Shown piece after piece: positions 38,563 to 51,539 of a DNA stretch of 64,000 nucleotides. The position numbers and the translations under genes were made by a program. Within the stretch, counting starts at the first letter, position 1; each line of letters begins with the position of its first letter. This stretch comes from Quillaja saponaria. Its lineage: Eukaryota > Streptophyta > Magnoliopsida > Fabales > Quillajaceae. The notes below the pieces were generated by a model, which saw only the letters and a program-made list of their open reading frames with translations, did no database searches and was not told the DNA's origin. The stretch is from NCBI GenBank assembly GCA_029379385.1, contig CM055617.1, forward strand, positions 3,782,001 to 3,846,000, written 5' to 3'.

Positions 38563-41500
38563 ATGGCAGGAGGAGGAGGAGCTCCAGCGAAGGCAGATGA
38601 GCCACAACCACACCCGCCAAAGGATCAGCTACCCAATATTTATTACTGCATTACCAGTCCTCCTCCATGGCGTGAGTATATCTTATTTACTTTTTTTGGT
38701 AACTAGTATCTGTTATTGGCTTAGATTCCAAATGGTTGTTCATTTTTTTTAGAATAAAAAATCCTGCTCCCAAGTTTGATTCACTCAATCCACATAGTAT
38801 TTTTAAGGCAGGTTTTTATAATAATAATCATAATTGTTTGGATGCGTTATCTATATATTTGTTAAAGGTGGCTTTTCTGAATTCTCTCTTTTTCTTTGCA
38901 AGATGGTTGATACCATCTTTTCAGAAAGTAAATTCTACTTTTTTTTGGAAACGAACTTCGAGCTGATGCTGATTATGATTCTATTTTGTGTTGGCAAGTA
39001 AAAAATAGGAAGATTAAGGGGAGGATGGGAACCTGCATTTCTGTTTTTCTAATATTTCTGGATAATTATATTCATTAATACATCATTTTTTCCTGCCCAA
39101 AAAAAAAAATAAAAAAAATCAGCTTCTTGTGCTGTTTGGGAACTTGGGATCTGGTATTCTGTTGTTGGTAATCCAAAGTACACTCCAACTTCTGTTATGG
39201 TTTAAGTCAATTTGAATCTATTTTACCTGGTTGATGGAATCCCTTCTATTAGTGATCTTCCCTTGGCTTTTGCTTTTCTCTTCCAATTCTAAATCTAAAC
39301 CTATGCGGCCCTGCTCAAAGCAATGAAGGTTCTTCCGCATTATTTGGGGATGGCTAAAGGAATCTTTTTGCCCTTTCTGGAAACTTCTACTATTTGACAT
39401 CGTTACCCATATCAGAGTGGGTACTTTTTAATCAATTGAATTAGTTTCCTTCGTTTATCCCTCATATTGTACTTCCATTTAAATTTATTTGTGGCTGGAG
39501 AAGGCTGGCTCATTTCTTCTCACCATTAGGTTTGTGTATTGTGATTTTTGGGAAATTAATGATGCAATAGAGGACAAATTTTGAGGAAACTGTAAGTGAA
39601 TAACATGGTACATACTAAAGTGGTGCATAGGTTGTACTTCCAGGAACTTACACAGTACATACTAAAGTGGTGCATAGGTCGTACTTTGGAAAGTTTATTG
39701 ATTGAAAAGTAATTTTCAGGTTGCATACTTTTTTATTGATCCACTTATTTGTAAAATTGGAAATCAGAATGAGTTACCATTTATATTTTTTTTATGATTT
39801 AGCCTTTATAAATGCTTATGTTTTCAAATTGAAAAGCTGTCATGTTTATTTTCTATTTATATTCTAATTTTCTGAAATGTGTTTGGATATTTCTTATGCA
39901 GCTGAGGCTATACTCCTTGGTTTCCAACATTACCTTGTGATGTTAGGAACAACTGTACTCATTCCCACTGCTCTTGTTCCCCAAATGGGTGGAGGAAATG
40001 TAAGCCTAACAGAAAAGTTAGCACTAAAAGCAAAACTTCGACTAATATTACAAGTTCTTGAAAGGTATATCATTCATAAGCTTGAAATCATAATTTTCCA
40101 TTTCTGCAGGAGGAGAAGGCAAAAGTGATCCAAACACTGCTCCTAGTTGCTGGTTTGAACACATTACTGCAAACGCTCTTTGGAACTCGATTACCTGCTG
40201 TAATTGGGGGGTCTTATACCTTTGTTCCAACCACAATTTCAATTATCCTTGCTGGTCGATTCACTGACACTGCAGATCCTATTGAGGTTTTGTGATCAGA
40301 ATCCAATTTTTGTAGATCAAAGTCTTTTTTTAATGGTCATGCACTTGTAAACATGTCATATATTAAAACACAGATGAGGTGTAATCAGTACTCAGCATAG
40401 CATATATATGCTATAATGTTTTGTTTGGTTTCTGGTCTTAATTGTGCTATAATGGCAACATTTGATGGCAAAAAGCTACCCTCTCATTCCCAAACTTAGT
40501 ATCTCCATTTGCAATTGTTATTTATATAAGGCAAGTGATATGTGCAACACAAAACTTTCCTATTCTTACCTTCTATTTTGGACTTGGTGTAAGTTCTGAT
40601 TAATTTTTAATTGTTATAAACTAGGATGTTTAAGGAAGTATAATGTTAAAAAGCTTCAACTTTTAGTGACATTCATTGTGGGACAAATAAAGTAAGGAAA
40701 AAGTGGCACATACTCTGGCAAGGAGTAATTACTGTGCAGAATTCCAGTTGTTAGGCTTATGGTAGATGGCTAAAATCTTGATTAAAATGTCACATTTAGT
40801 GCAATGATGCTTGGGCCAATTTGATTGTAAATATGTGATCTTGTTTTTATGTCTATTCAGAGATTCAAGAGGATAATGCGGGCAATCCAGGGTTCTCTTA
40901 TTATTGCTTCAACTCTTCAGATAGTCTTAGGCTTTAGTGGCCTCTGGCGTAATGTTACAAGGTTGGTTTAAAGTTATAGGTCAATTAGCTGTCTTGCACT
41001 TTGTTGGTCTGAATATTTTACCTTGTGATCTCTAAATTGTATTTGAGGCCACTTTTCATCTAGTTTTCCCCCATCTATATTAGTTTTCATTTGTTAACTC
41101 TGACATTGATTCTTGAAGTGTGGATCAATTAACTACTCTGGATGTATTGATATATTCAAGTTACTTATCCAATTGAGTCCATAGCTCTATCCGCTATGGA
41201 GCAGAAAAAAGAAAACCGAAAGAGAGAAAAAAAGAAAGAAACTGACCCCTCTTTGTTAGTGTTTGTCTGCAAAAAATTGATCTAAGTCCAAAATTCCACT
41301 CTTCAGGTTTTTAAGTCCGCTTTCAGCAGTTCCTTTGGTGGCTCTAGTTGGTTTTGGTCTGTATGAGCTAGGTTTTCCTGGGGTAAGTCTATGTTGCCAT
41401 TACGTTGTCATAATCAAATTGATTATACTATTGGATATTGATGCTTCACTTGGATGTAGGTTGCTAAATGCGTGGAGATTGGACTGCCCGAACTTGTCAT

Positions 41501-44500
41501 TTTAGTAGTCATTTCACAGGTACTGTATGATAAGGCACACACCAGTGTGTTGTAAGATTTATCATTATCAGTTTTGTGATCTCTTGCCTTCTTTTGAGTT
41601 GTATTTCTTAAAATTAGTGGGATTATTATTTTTTAAGACTGAGTTTGTCAACTGTTCATGATTGCTCTGCAGTATATGCCACATGTGCTACGTTCTGGAA
41701 AGCATGTCTTCGACCGTTTCGCTGTTATATTTGCAGTGGCTATTGTGTGGGTTTATGCTCATCTACTCACTGTTGGAGGGGCTTATAAAGGTACTCCACC
41801 AAGAACACAAGCAAGCTGCCGCACTGATCGTGCTGGTCTTATAGATGCCGCTCCATGGTAAGTCGTGCGATTTGGTAAACTAGTTTGAATCCATAAGATC
41901 TCTCCTGTTGCAATTATAACAAACCCAAAATTTTCTGTTATGATATGCATCCTTCTTTGGTTACTTGTATAACATTTATGGCATAAATTGATTATAGTTT
42001 TCAATTCCGTGATTGTGCTTTTGAATTCATTAGTTGAGGCATTTATCAAAACATATTCCCATTTGTTATACAAATTATTCAATTGAGCTACAAAGTTGGA
42101 CACCTGTTGGGAAAAAAGCATTAGGGAAAGGGCTTAAATACTGTTTTGACAAAGACCACAAGAGTAGTGTGGCATGACTCATTTGGGAAAAATCCTTTCT
42201 TATGATTCATTCAAATTGGATATCTCAATTCAAATGGGAGGAAGCTTATGAAACATTTTCTGATTTTTGACTTGTCAACCTTGTTCTTTTTGATGTTGCA
42301 CAAATGATAGAATGACATTGACTTCCAGAATTAGCTGTTGAATCCAATTGTCAGCTATAATTCTATGCTAAAAGGTTGTTTATTTCCTTTGTGAGCTTTG
42401 AATGTTATATAATCTTGAAATTTTTTTGTTCTTGCTGCTTTGATGATATACTTGTCTAAGTTGAAGCATATAATCATGTGATTGGTATTTTTTAAGGAAA
42501 ACAAATCTAATCCCATGATTGAAAAATTTGTTGTCTCATATTAGTACATTACAAGCATGACTTAGTCTTCTGAGTTGATTGGTGTCGGAATTCCTTATAA
42601 AAAATGAATTTGCAGGATAAGAGTTCCATATCCTTTTCAATGGGGAGCACCTTCATTTGACGCCGGTGAAGCCTTTGCTATGATGATGGCTTCCTTCGTT
42701 GCTCTTGTAGAGGTAAATTTTCTTCATTTTTATGTTTTCTATTGCATTTCGAGTTAGAATCAAGATGTAGCTTCTATAGCTACAATTGTTTTATTTGCTT
42801 CTATAGATATCTGTTTCCCTCTGAGGAACACAGAGAGTAATTTTGACTCTTGATGTTTTAGTACAAATTGTCCATTTATTTAAGTAACATGCCAGCCTCT
42901 CTTGTCATCGTGAGGTTTATGAAAAAATTACAGCTGGATCTAGAGATCTCTGCTTTGTCATGGAATACTTGAGATTTTTCTATTCTCAGCTAAATTCAGT
43001 GGCAATTCCAAGAGTCAGGAATATAAATTGTATTGTAAATTTTGCAAGTGGTTATAGCAACAGTTTTGGTGATATTGATCTATCTAATTAAGCTAAGCTT
43101 TTGTATTCAGTGAGACAGTAAAAAGAGTTGAAGAACCATGGTAAAAATGATAATTCCATTTATCATTTACAAATTACTTATTATAGTATGGTCAGTGTAA
43201 TTTTAATAACTAGAAGGGTTGTCCCGTAGTTACGCTAAACAACAGGGAGGCTGGGCCCTTGTGTAGTTTACTCATTAAAATACTTTTCATTGATTTAAGT
43301 TTATAAGATACTGAAAATATTCTGCATTCATACCATGTAGATACTATTTGGTTTGGAAATCCATGCATTGGTGAAATTCATGGAATCTGATGTTTTACAT
43401 GGATAGTTTGATCAGTGTGATTTACTCTTTACAGTCCAGTGGTGCTTTTATCGCGGTGTATAGGTATGCAAGTGCAACTCCATTGCCCCCTTCTGTTCTC
43501 AGTCGTGGTGTTGGTTGGCAGGTATAACAATTGTAGAAATTGCTTGTGGCTCATTCATTACATTATGCTTATGCACAGGTTGGATAAAAAACTGTAAACT
43601 AAACAGAAGAGAAAAGGGTTGTAGCTTAAATGAATCAAAGACTACACCCATAGGCTTTTTTTTATATTGGACAAATAGTAACACGTACAAGTGATGTGAG
43701 ACTACACAACATTTTATATTCTAACAGTCACTACTACGCTACCATTAAACTGTTTTATGCTTCTTTCTTGACTATAATTATGCTATCAAGAATGTTGTTT
43801 TCTTCCAAACAAATGTTATGCCTTCTATTCCCACACCCCCCCCCCCCCCCCCCCCAACACCCAAAAATAAAAAACTCAGACACACAGTTGGTAGTAAAGG
43901 TGTAACGGAAAACATAATTTTGAGGGTTGAATTGGTCTGACACTTCATGTGCCTCACTGGTCATTTGGGGAGATCTATCATCGTCTCTGCTGATACAGGA
44001 CATGCGGAAAATATATAAAGAAAATTTCTGTGTGGATGTAAGGATGCTAAAAAGTATAACAAGGAAAAAAAAAAAAAAAGAGTTAACTTTGCCACTGACG
44101 TAATTCTTTTTGTAGTTTTGATGTCTCCAGGTATGTTTGAAACCTCAGCCAATCTACAATAGACAATAGAATAACTTTTAAATGTGACTGTATTAGTTTG
44201 TCTCTCTTTACAGCATTACAGCAGCATCATGCAATTTGTTGGGCTTCAAGTTTTATATTTTTCTGATTGTGTCTTTATTCTTGACTATGCTCCCAGGGAG
44301 TTGGCATACTTTTATCAGGGTTGTTTGGAACTGTGAATGGATCCTCAGTATCTATGTAAGGCTGAAGACAGTACTTGCCTTTTGCTCTTTATACTTTGGT
44401 CAAGTATTATGACAACTTCCATATTGCTGAAAGGATTTTACTTGGTTTCTTATAGAGAAAACGCGGGTCTTTTGGCTTTGACCCGTGTTGGAAGTCGAAG

Positions 44501-45493
44501 AGTTGTTCAGATCTCAGCTGGATTTATGATTTTCTTCTCAATTCTTGGTGAGTGGATGAAGTATGAGTTTCTTTTTGTAACTTATCATTTCCTGTCTTAA
44601 TAATTTGATTACTCATCGTTACCCTTCTTTCCGAGCATTTGTTCCCTTCATAGTTGGGTACTATATCATTGTGTAGGTAAATTTGGAGCAGTCTTCGCAT
44701 CAATTCCCCAGCCTATAGTAGCTGCTCTATACTGCCTGTTTTTTGCTTATGTCGGTACGTCTGAATAATGAACTAACTGAGACCAACTCCTTTATTTTGC
44801 TTAACTTAGATCACTTGAGAGTGTCTATTTGTGCGTACCAGAAGGCTGTGTGCAGTGCATGCAAGCCTCAACACAAATAAATTCTAGTCCTTTTTGTTCT
44901 TAAATAGTGGCTTGTGTGTACCCAAATTCTTGGTGTGCAAATTGGCATGCCCTTACCTAAAATAACAGTATACTCATTTCTTTGATGGACGTGTGTAGGT
45001 GCTGGAGGTCTTAGTTTTCTTCAGTTTTGCAACCTCAACAGTTTCCGAACAAAGTTCATATTAGGCTTCTCTTTCTTTTTGGGCTTATCTGTGCCACAGT
45101 ACTTTAATGAATATACAGCTATCAATGGTTATGGTCCAGTCCACACAGGAGCAAGATGGGTAAGGACAGAACAGAATAAATAATAACCTGGATTCTTAAT
45201 TTGAAGTTAGCTTTTTTCTTTAGATCATCTCATGACTGATTCTGAGCTTCGTTGACATTTTCTTATCTTGGTAGTTCAATGACATGGTCAATGTTCCTTT
45301 CTCGTCCGAACCATTTGTTGCGGGTTGCGTGGCGTTTTTCCTTGATAACACACTGCACAAGAAAGATGGAGGAATCAGGAAAGACAGGGGGAAACATTGG
45401 TGGGACAAGTTCAAGTCCTTTAAGGGGGATACAAGAAGTGAAGAGTTCTATTCTTTGCCATTCAATCTTAACAAATACTTCCCATCTGTGTAA
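38563..45493 (+). CDS. NAT6: Nucleobase-ascorbate transporter, NAT6-like
   Basis: Fourteen exons: 38563-38671, 39902-39999, 40110-40286, 40861-40961, 41307-41382, 41460-41519, 41673-41857, 42616-42712, 43435-43521, 44297-44355, 44456-44547, 44677-44754, 44999-45159 and 45275-45493. All are GT-AG and in frame, giving 1599 nt and 532 residues, the length of Arabidopsis NAT6. The N-terminus is short and hydrophilic, then GFQHYLVMLGTTVLIP opens the membrane core. GGSYTFVPTTISI and the NAT signature ENAGLLALTRVGSRR (consensus N-x-G-x4-T-R/K) are intact. The tail is hydrophilic and ends FNLNKYFPSV. NAT/NCS2 proteins have 12-14 membrane helices and carry purines, pyrimidines or ascorbate with protons or Na+. 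The substrate in plants is not settled. Intron 1 is 1230 bases and carries a 47-base tandem repeat; intron 9 carries a C20 run. Confidence 0.95.
39608..39690. repeat. 47-base tandem repeat in NAT6 intron 1
   Basis: A block beginning GTACATACTAAAGTGGTGCA occurs at 39608 and again at 39655, with one mismatch (GGTTG versus GGTCG) over about 36 bases. Confidence 0.85.
43836..43855. repeat. C20 homopolymer in NAT6 intron 9
   Basis: Twenty consecutive C on the plus (sense) strand, flanked by CACA. Confidence 0.9.
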
Positions 45494-46986
45494 TTTGCAA
45501 AGCAGTGAACTTTAAGGTGGTCTTATTTAAATATTGCTTCACGAAAAGTCTCAGAAAGATCTTTGTTTGTTAATGTTATAATATCAGAGTGAATGTTAAT
45601 TAGTACATGCTATAGGATGATGTAAAACATTAATTTAATTTCTTTCATTCCTGTAAATCGGCCAGAAGCGGATCTGTGGTAGTAATGGAGTTTTTTGCAT
45701 TCTTCATCATTCTTTCCTTTTATCAGGATTTTTTGCTTTTATGAACTTCAAATATATTTTTCAGGAAGAAGCAAATTAGTTTTGATCTTTTACATGTTTT
45801 CGGAAATTCAAAAAACTGGTATGCATGGCCTGAATTCAGAGGTACCTATTTGAGGTAAAATCAAGGTCATTTCAGAAAATGTAAAGAAATCATAACGTGA
45901 AGAAATTGTGGACTGGAGCTAGTTAACAATTTGATTGGTTGCTGGGAAAACAACAATGTACACACATATAGAAGTCCAAGAAAATCAGAGGATTAAATTC
46001 AAGTTCCACAAGGCTTGAAAGCTCCTCGCAAGGCAGTACCATTTTGTGTGGCAGTGGGTGGCTAAACTGGCCATGTAAGAAGCATGTCAAGGTCTAGGAC
46101 AAAGAGGCATATATTGTAATTATGGTTACATAGTACTGTCACAAGACAACCACCTCATTATAGTTTTGTATCTGAGGTTTCACTTATTGATAATAACCAC
46201 ATGAATGATGTGTTTATTTCATGGACAATGTATTTGTAGGTAATTATTTTAACGTTCTCTGTAAGCTTATCCATATGTCAGAAAAGAGATTGGAGGAATA
46301 AATCCCCTCAGACAAATTTTTTATAAGTTTAAACTTGATATTTTTAACATTTGAACTATTTAAATATTCTTTGAGATGCTATTTATTAAAAAAAAAAAGG
46401 TACTGGCAAAAGATGCTGCTCCTGCAAATTAAAGCAGACTTCATCTTGTAACTAGTAAAGTTTCCCTTCCCTAAGTAGATAATGTAAAGAAAACAAAAGA
46501 AGGACATAAACTATCATTCATTCTGTGGTTATCCTAATGACAAGTGCTCAAAGCATCAATATCCACTTTCTTTCTTTGTTTTTTTTTTTGTCTTTATAAA
46601 TATTTTTGGTTGCTAGCTATTATTTTTATTGGAACTTTTCATGTAATCTAAGAGATTATAATAAATCTGGGTTAAAAAAATATAAAAGATTATTCAATAT
46701 ATTCAGATTGATTGATTAGTAAATTATTAAATATAAGATAAATTGTTCGAATATATTTGTTTAATATTTATTAATAATTAATAAAAATATTTTGAAATTA
46801 ATTTTTCAGTTATAATTATTTAATATTTATATTTACTAATAAAATTTTAGTTTGGAAAAGAAAAAGGAAGAAGGAAAAGAAAAGGAAAAGGAAGAGCTAG
46901 GGTTTTGATAAAATATTGGATGCTTCTCTTTTGTAACGTAAAAGTAATAAAGGATTCAAACGCAGAAAAAGGTGATTGTGTTTGAG

Positions 46987-47009
46987 CGACACGTACTAAT
47001 TACGTGTCG
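46987..47009. promoter_or_regulatory. perfect inverted repeat holding two ABRE-type ACGTGTC elements
   Basis: A 9-bp perfect palindromic arm pair, CGACACGTA and TACGTGTCG, is separated by CTAAT. Each arm contains the abscisic-acid response core ACGTGTC, on opposite strands. It lies about 1.2 kb upstream of the PADRE start codon. Function as an ABRE is inferred. Confidence 0.5.
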
Positions 47010-47761
47010 TTTAGAAATGCATATAACGGTGCTAATGGTGATGATTTACTGGGGCCCGCAGAAACACTTCTTTGACGTTTTCAGTGTTACACCAGATCCA
47101 GAACATAAGAACAAAGAAGGGCAAAAGAAAATGACAAAATGACTATCAAGTCCTCTGGGAGATTTTTTTCAAATAATGACCAAAATAAATTGAGGACAAA
47201 TAAAGTAATGTAAAAATCATTAATACATTGTGTCTAATCTCTTTTATCATCAAATTAGTCCATACCATTCCTCATATATAAATTTTAACCCAATTTTTCA
47301 GTAAATTTTAAGATTTTAGTATTAATAAAATAAGTATAAATTCTTTTTTTCGATACCCATAATTATTTTTACAAATATTTATATTCATACAAAGAATGTA
47401 TAATTTTAAAACTATCAAACATCTCTATTGTTTAGAAACATAATGGAATTCTATTAGAAAGAGAAAAACATAAGGCTTTTTTTACTTCAAGGATTAATTT
47501 TTTATTTAGATATATTTTAAAGTGTTTTTCTTCAAATATTATTCTTTAATGTCTAAGAAAATTCATTTCCAATTCTCCAAGTCATTCCACAACATTCACC
47601 TGAGGTCTATAAAACTATAAGATTGCCTTTCTCTTTTGTGGTCCAAAGAAAATAGAATTTGCCAACTTGGCCATTAATTTTGAAAGTGAAATGTACTACC
47701 ATTCATTATATTACTTTAATTTGCTTTAATGATTGTACGGTTTTATTTGTAATAGACGAGT

Positions 47762-47768
47762 ACGTGTC
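47762..47768 (+). promoter_or_regulatory. ABRE-type element ACGTGTC
   Basis: A third ACGTGTC, about 440 bases upstream of the PADRE start codon. It matches the bZIP-binding ABRE core. Confidence 0.4.
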
Positions 47769-48206
47769 AATTTTTTATTATACAATAATTCAATGGTCAT
47801 TATCAATCAATTATTAATTTAATCTATAAAAATTATACTCGTATTGAAATTTATTTAATTTTAATAAATTATTAATTTTGTGAGAAAGTTGACTAAAGGG
47901 TAGTATATATGACCAAAAGAATGTAACATTCGAGAGCTGCAGAATACATTGGTCCATGTTGGATAACAATTTCACATGTTTTTTCTTTTCCTAATCATAC
48001 TTCTATTTTTGGGTTAAAGAAGATTCTCTCTATCTCTTAAAACTCATTTGACAGGATTTTACCTTTCGTAGGGATATAATGTAAGTGTGACAAGCCCTTC
48101 AAAACTTTGTGGCTTCAGCTGCATACTCTTTCATTTCTTCCTTTCTTCCTTCATTATTCCCAGCTTCTTGATTACTTTCATTTGAGGATTTTAGAGAGAG
48201 AAGGAG

Positions 48207-49129
48207 ATGGGAAATTGCCAAGCAATTGATGCAGCAACTCTAGTAATACAACACCCAAATGGGAAAGTAGACAAGTTGTATTGGCCTGTTTTTGCTAGTG
48301 AGATTATGAAGATGAATCCAGGTCACTATGTTGCCCTCCTCATCTCTACCACCACCTTGTGTCAAACCAAAGACACAGAAAACTGCTCAAGTAAGAATGA
48401 TAACAACCGCAATCCGGTTCGTCTAACACGAATCAAGCTTCTCAAGCCTACTGATTCCCTTGTTCTTGGACAAGTTTATAGACTCATAACCACTCAAGGT
48501 TAGTTTCAAATTGAACCCTTTTTTGCATTGGTTTGCTTGAGTTTTTGTATTTGGGCAAGTTCTCTATGTTTTTATTCAAACTTCTAGCTAATCCTTATTT
48601 TTGTTCTGGGTTTAGAGGTTATGAAGGGTCTATGGGCAAAGAAGCAAGCAAAGATGAGGAAAAACCAGTCAGAATCTGCAGCAAGAATCCGGTCTGAACC
48701 AGAGGACAATGAGGTGAGTTTCAATCAAAATTTGTCCTCTGTAAAGTTGAATTTCAATAATTTTTGGTTCAATTTGCTATTTGTTTCTATGAATGTCACT
48801 TTCAAACCATAGAATGAAATTTCTTGAAAGTTCTCAAACCAGGGACATCTCTGTTTCTACTACAACTAGGTTTCATCTATCCAATTTTAAGCATGATTCA
48901 GAACTATAATATTTTTAACTTATTATATGGGTTTCTTGAAGATTTTGATTCTACAATATATGATGGGTACATGGAATTCTTACTGTGTCAAATTTTGCAG
49001 GTTACAAAATCTGAAAGAGACCAACCAAAGACAGCAGGATCTTGTAGTACTGGATCCAATACCACAGCTGCCAGGTCAAGAACATTATGGCAACCCTCTT
49101 TACAAAGCATTTCAGAGGCAGCAAGCTGA
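48207..49129 (+). CDS. DUF4228 (PADRE) protein with N-myristoylation signal
   Basis: Three exons: 48207-48498, 48616-48713 and 49001-49129. They give 519 nt and 172 residues. The protein opens MGNCQAIDAATLVIQHPNGK: Gly2 fits N-myristoylation and Cys4 fits S-acylation, so membrane anchoring is likely. The conserved PADRE core continues through VDKLYWPVFASEIMKMNPGHYVALL and RIKLLKPTDSLVLGQVYRLIT, of which YWPVFASEIM and LLKPTDSLVLGQVYRLI are the diagnostic parts. Exon 2 adds a basic stretch (LWAKKQAKMRKN), and the tail is Ser/Thr-rich and probably disordered. PADRE genes respond to pathogens and abiotic stress in many plants; the biochemical role is unknown. The ABRE-like elements upstream agree with stress regulation. 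Confidence 0.9.
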
Positions 49130-51539
49130 CTTGTGTTTCAAAAGTATCCCCACATGTGGCATGAGAGACAGAAGCAATTGATTACTCAACCAGCACACAA
49201 ATATTCCCTCCATGATTGCTTAGACCAGCTAGTTGTGAAAATTATAGTGTATCATAACAACTGAGAGATAAAGTTGGTCTCTTTTAGTGCAAAATTGGGT
49301 CATGAATAGTTTTGTATAGCAAGGGTTACATATTTGGCATCAATGTAATGTAAAAAACAGCAGTTCTCTAATGAAAGTATTAGACTTCAGCATCATAATC
49401 ACTTTCACTATATGTAAAAATTTGAAGCCTAAATTGGCCACTAATGTTTAAGGTATTGAAGTTCTAAACAGAAAAACAAAAAAGACCTGTTCATAAATAA
49501 TATATAGTTAAAGTTAAGGTTCCCAGATACAAATTTTTATTGGTTTCTCATTTATAACACTCAGTTTAATTACCCAAAAAGAGAAGTTCTTTATATTTTA
49601 CATTAAGGATGTGTTTGATAGAGGGTTAAAGGGAGTTAAACTTTAAAGGAGTAATTTTTCATCTTTTAAGTGTGTTAAGTACAAAATCTCATATATTACA
49701 TGAGTGAAATATCAGTAATTGACACTTTCTTCTAAAACAAGAGATAAGTATTAAGCTCAGACTAAGATGTGTGAGTTGATAAAAAAGGAAAAAACTATTC
49801 GTGCCTAGGATGCGCTCAGATTAAAACCCTAAAATTTTAATTTATTAGAAATTAATTTTCATACTAACTGTCAAAAGATTTATCTCTTCAACTTCTTTCT
49901 CATACAAACATACAAATTGTTTTCCCCTGTATCCTGTGAAAAAAACACACCGTTAATTTCATCATTAAACATTCAATGGTAATTATGGTCCACCAACATA
50001 GAGATAGGTGAACCTAAATGATAATAAAATACCTTAAACAATATGCCTGTGCATTCTTGACTTTGAAACAGCCATGAGACTCACTGTTCTTTTTGGTAAG
50101 TAGAAGAAGAATGTTTCTTATGGGGACATTGCATTATTAGTTCCTCATCTTTCTTTCTGTCTAAAGCTACTAAAGCAAAAGATGGCTTTCTCTTTCTCTT
50201 TTTTTGCTTCAATTTCTTAGGAAAAAAAACCTTTAGTTTAAGTAAAGGACAATTGGAACCAGCTCATCACTCGTGCACTACCTAAGCATGAAAATTAGTT
50301 GCATTGCACGAGGGGGTTCATTAGATTCTACAAAAAAGAACTACACATTGAATTATCTTCCATGCGGCCCACCAAGCTTTGTTTTATTTGATTTTTTTTC
50401 TTTTCTTTTCTCCAAGTGCTTTTTCATTCTTTAACCAAATTCATTTAATGAACAATCATAAGAGATAGGATTAGATTTTTAAGAAGCATATGCTTTAATT
50501 TAACAGATAAAAACTCATTATTATATTGATCAAGATTCGAACCCTAGATCCTTGTTGAAAGTCTAAAGATTGTCCTTCCTCAAGCTATTGACACAAACAC
50601 ATATTAAAGAAAAATCAGGGTAAGACTGCGAAAGCCTATATAAATTGTACTGTGTATGACATTTGACATCCTTTCTCTTTGTTGCAGGAGTCTTCTTCTT
50701 TTTCTGTATTAGACTTGTTATTTAAAAAAAATAATATATATTGGCATCATAAAGTAGACATGTCTTTAAAAAAGCACTCTTTTTATAAGTGTGATCTTCA
50801 CTGACATCTTCCCTCTACTGGTAGTGCTTAGACTGTAAGTTTCAAAGCATTGATAGTAACCAATCAATATGCTGCAAGAACAGATTTCTTCTTTATAAAG
50901 GAAGGATATCAAATGTTCTATAAATTCCAGACACAGGGAAATGCCTTCAACTTCAATGCTGAATGATAACCTTCACAAAATGTAACCAAACTCACCTGTA
51001 TATAATTTGATACCAAAGACTTATTTATAGGCAGTGTTTTTTTCCTGATAGTAGGTTCAGGGTCTGGGTGACTAATGAAGCAAGTTATGTTCCCTTTAAT
51101 TTTCTTTAAGAAAATGGGTGTTGAGGAGGAGAGAAAGACACCCATCAACAATGCTGCCAATAGCAGAAACAGAAAACGCTTGCGAAGGCAAACTGGCCAA
51201 CAACATGCATGGTAATACTGCAGAAAAAATGAAGTCATCTTGAAACTGTAGAACTACCCATCAAAAATAGATAACAAAGTAAAAGCAAGATGAAAATACA
51301 AGTTGGATTTACCAAATAGTTTATAGGATAATAGTTCCAAGTATCTAATTATTGTTTGTCAAAACTCACACAAACCTCTTGCAACTAGACTGTTGTCTTA
51401 AAATTTGGCCTGACATGCAAATATCTCATATGTATACACAAGGGAAAAGAAAACCACAATACTAGCTCTGGTTGATCATATATTGCCACTTGAAAAACCC
51501 ACAATACTCTCTCAATTTTGTTTGACCCCTGAAGAAAGT
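49130..51539. other. intergenic region, PADRE 3' end to LIM gene 3' end
   Basis: The 3' untranslated regions of two convergent genes plus AT-rich spacer. A minus-strand frame of 106 codons at 50918-51238 has a hydrophobic stretch but no recognised family; it may lie in the LIM gene 3' region. No RNA gene or mobile element is seen. Confidence 0.5.

Larger units (their letters stand above)
45494..48206. other. intergenic region, NAT6 3' end to PADRE gene start
   Basis: The NAT6 3' untranslated region probably ends near 45750. The remainder is AT-rich with no gene recognised. It carries the promoter of the PADRE gene, including the ACGTGTC elements listed separately. Confidence 0.5.

Noticed and set aside
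48927..49181. 84-codon plus-strand frame overlapping PADRE exon 3
   Set aside because: It is a different frame from the spliced PADRE product and starts inside an intron. The exon 3 frame ending at 49129 joins in phase.
50531..50544. tRNA/SINE-like B box (GGTTCGAATC on the minus strand)
   Set aside because: I could not find a matching A box or fold a cloverleaf around it. A ten-base match alone does not support a tRNA or SINE call.
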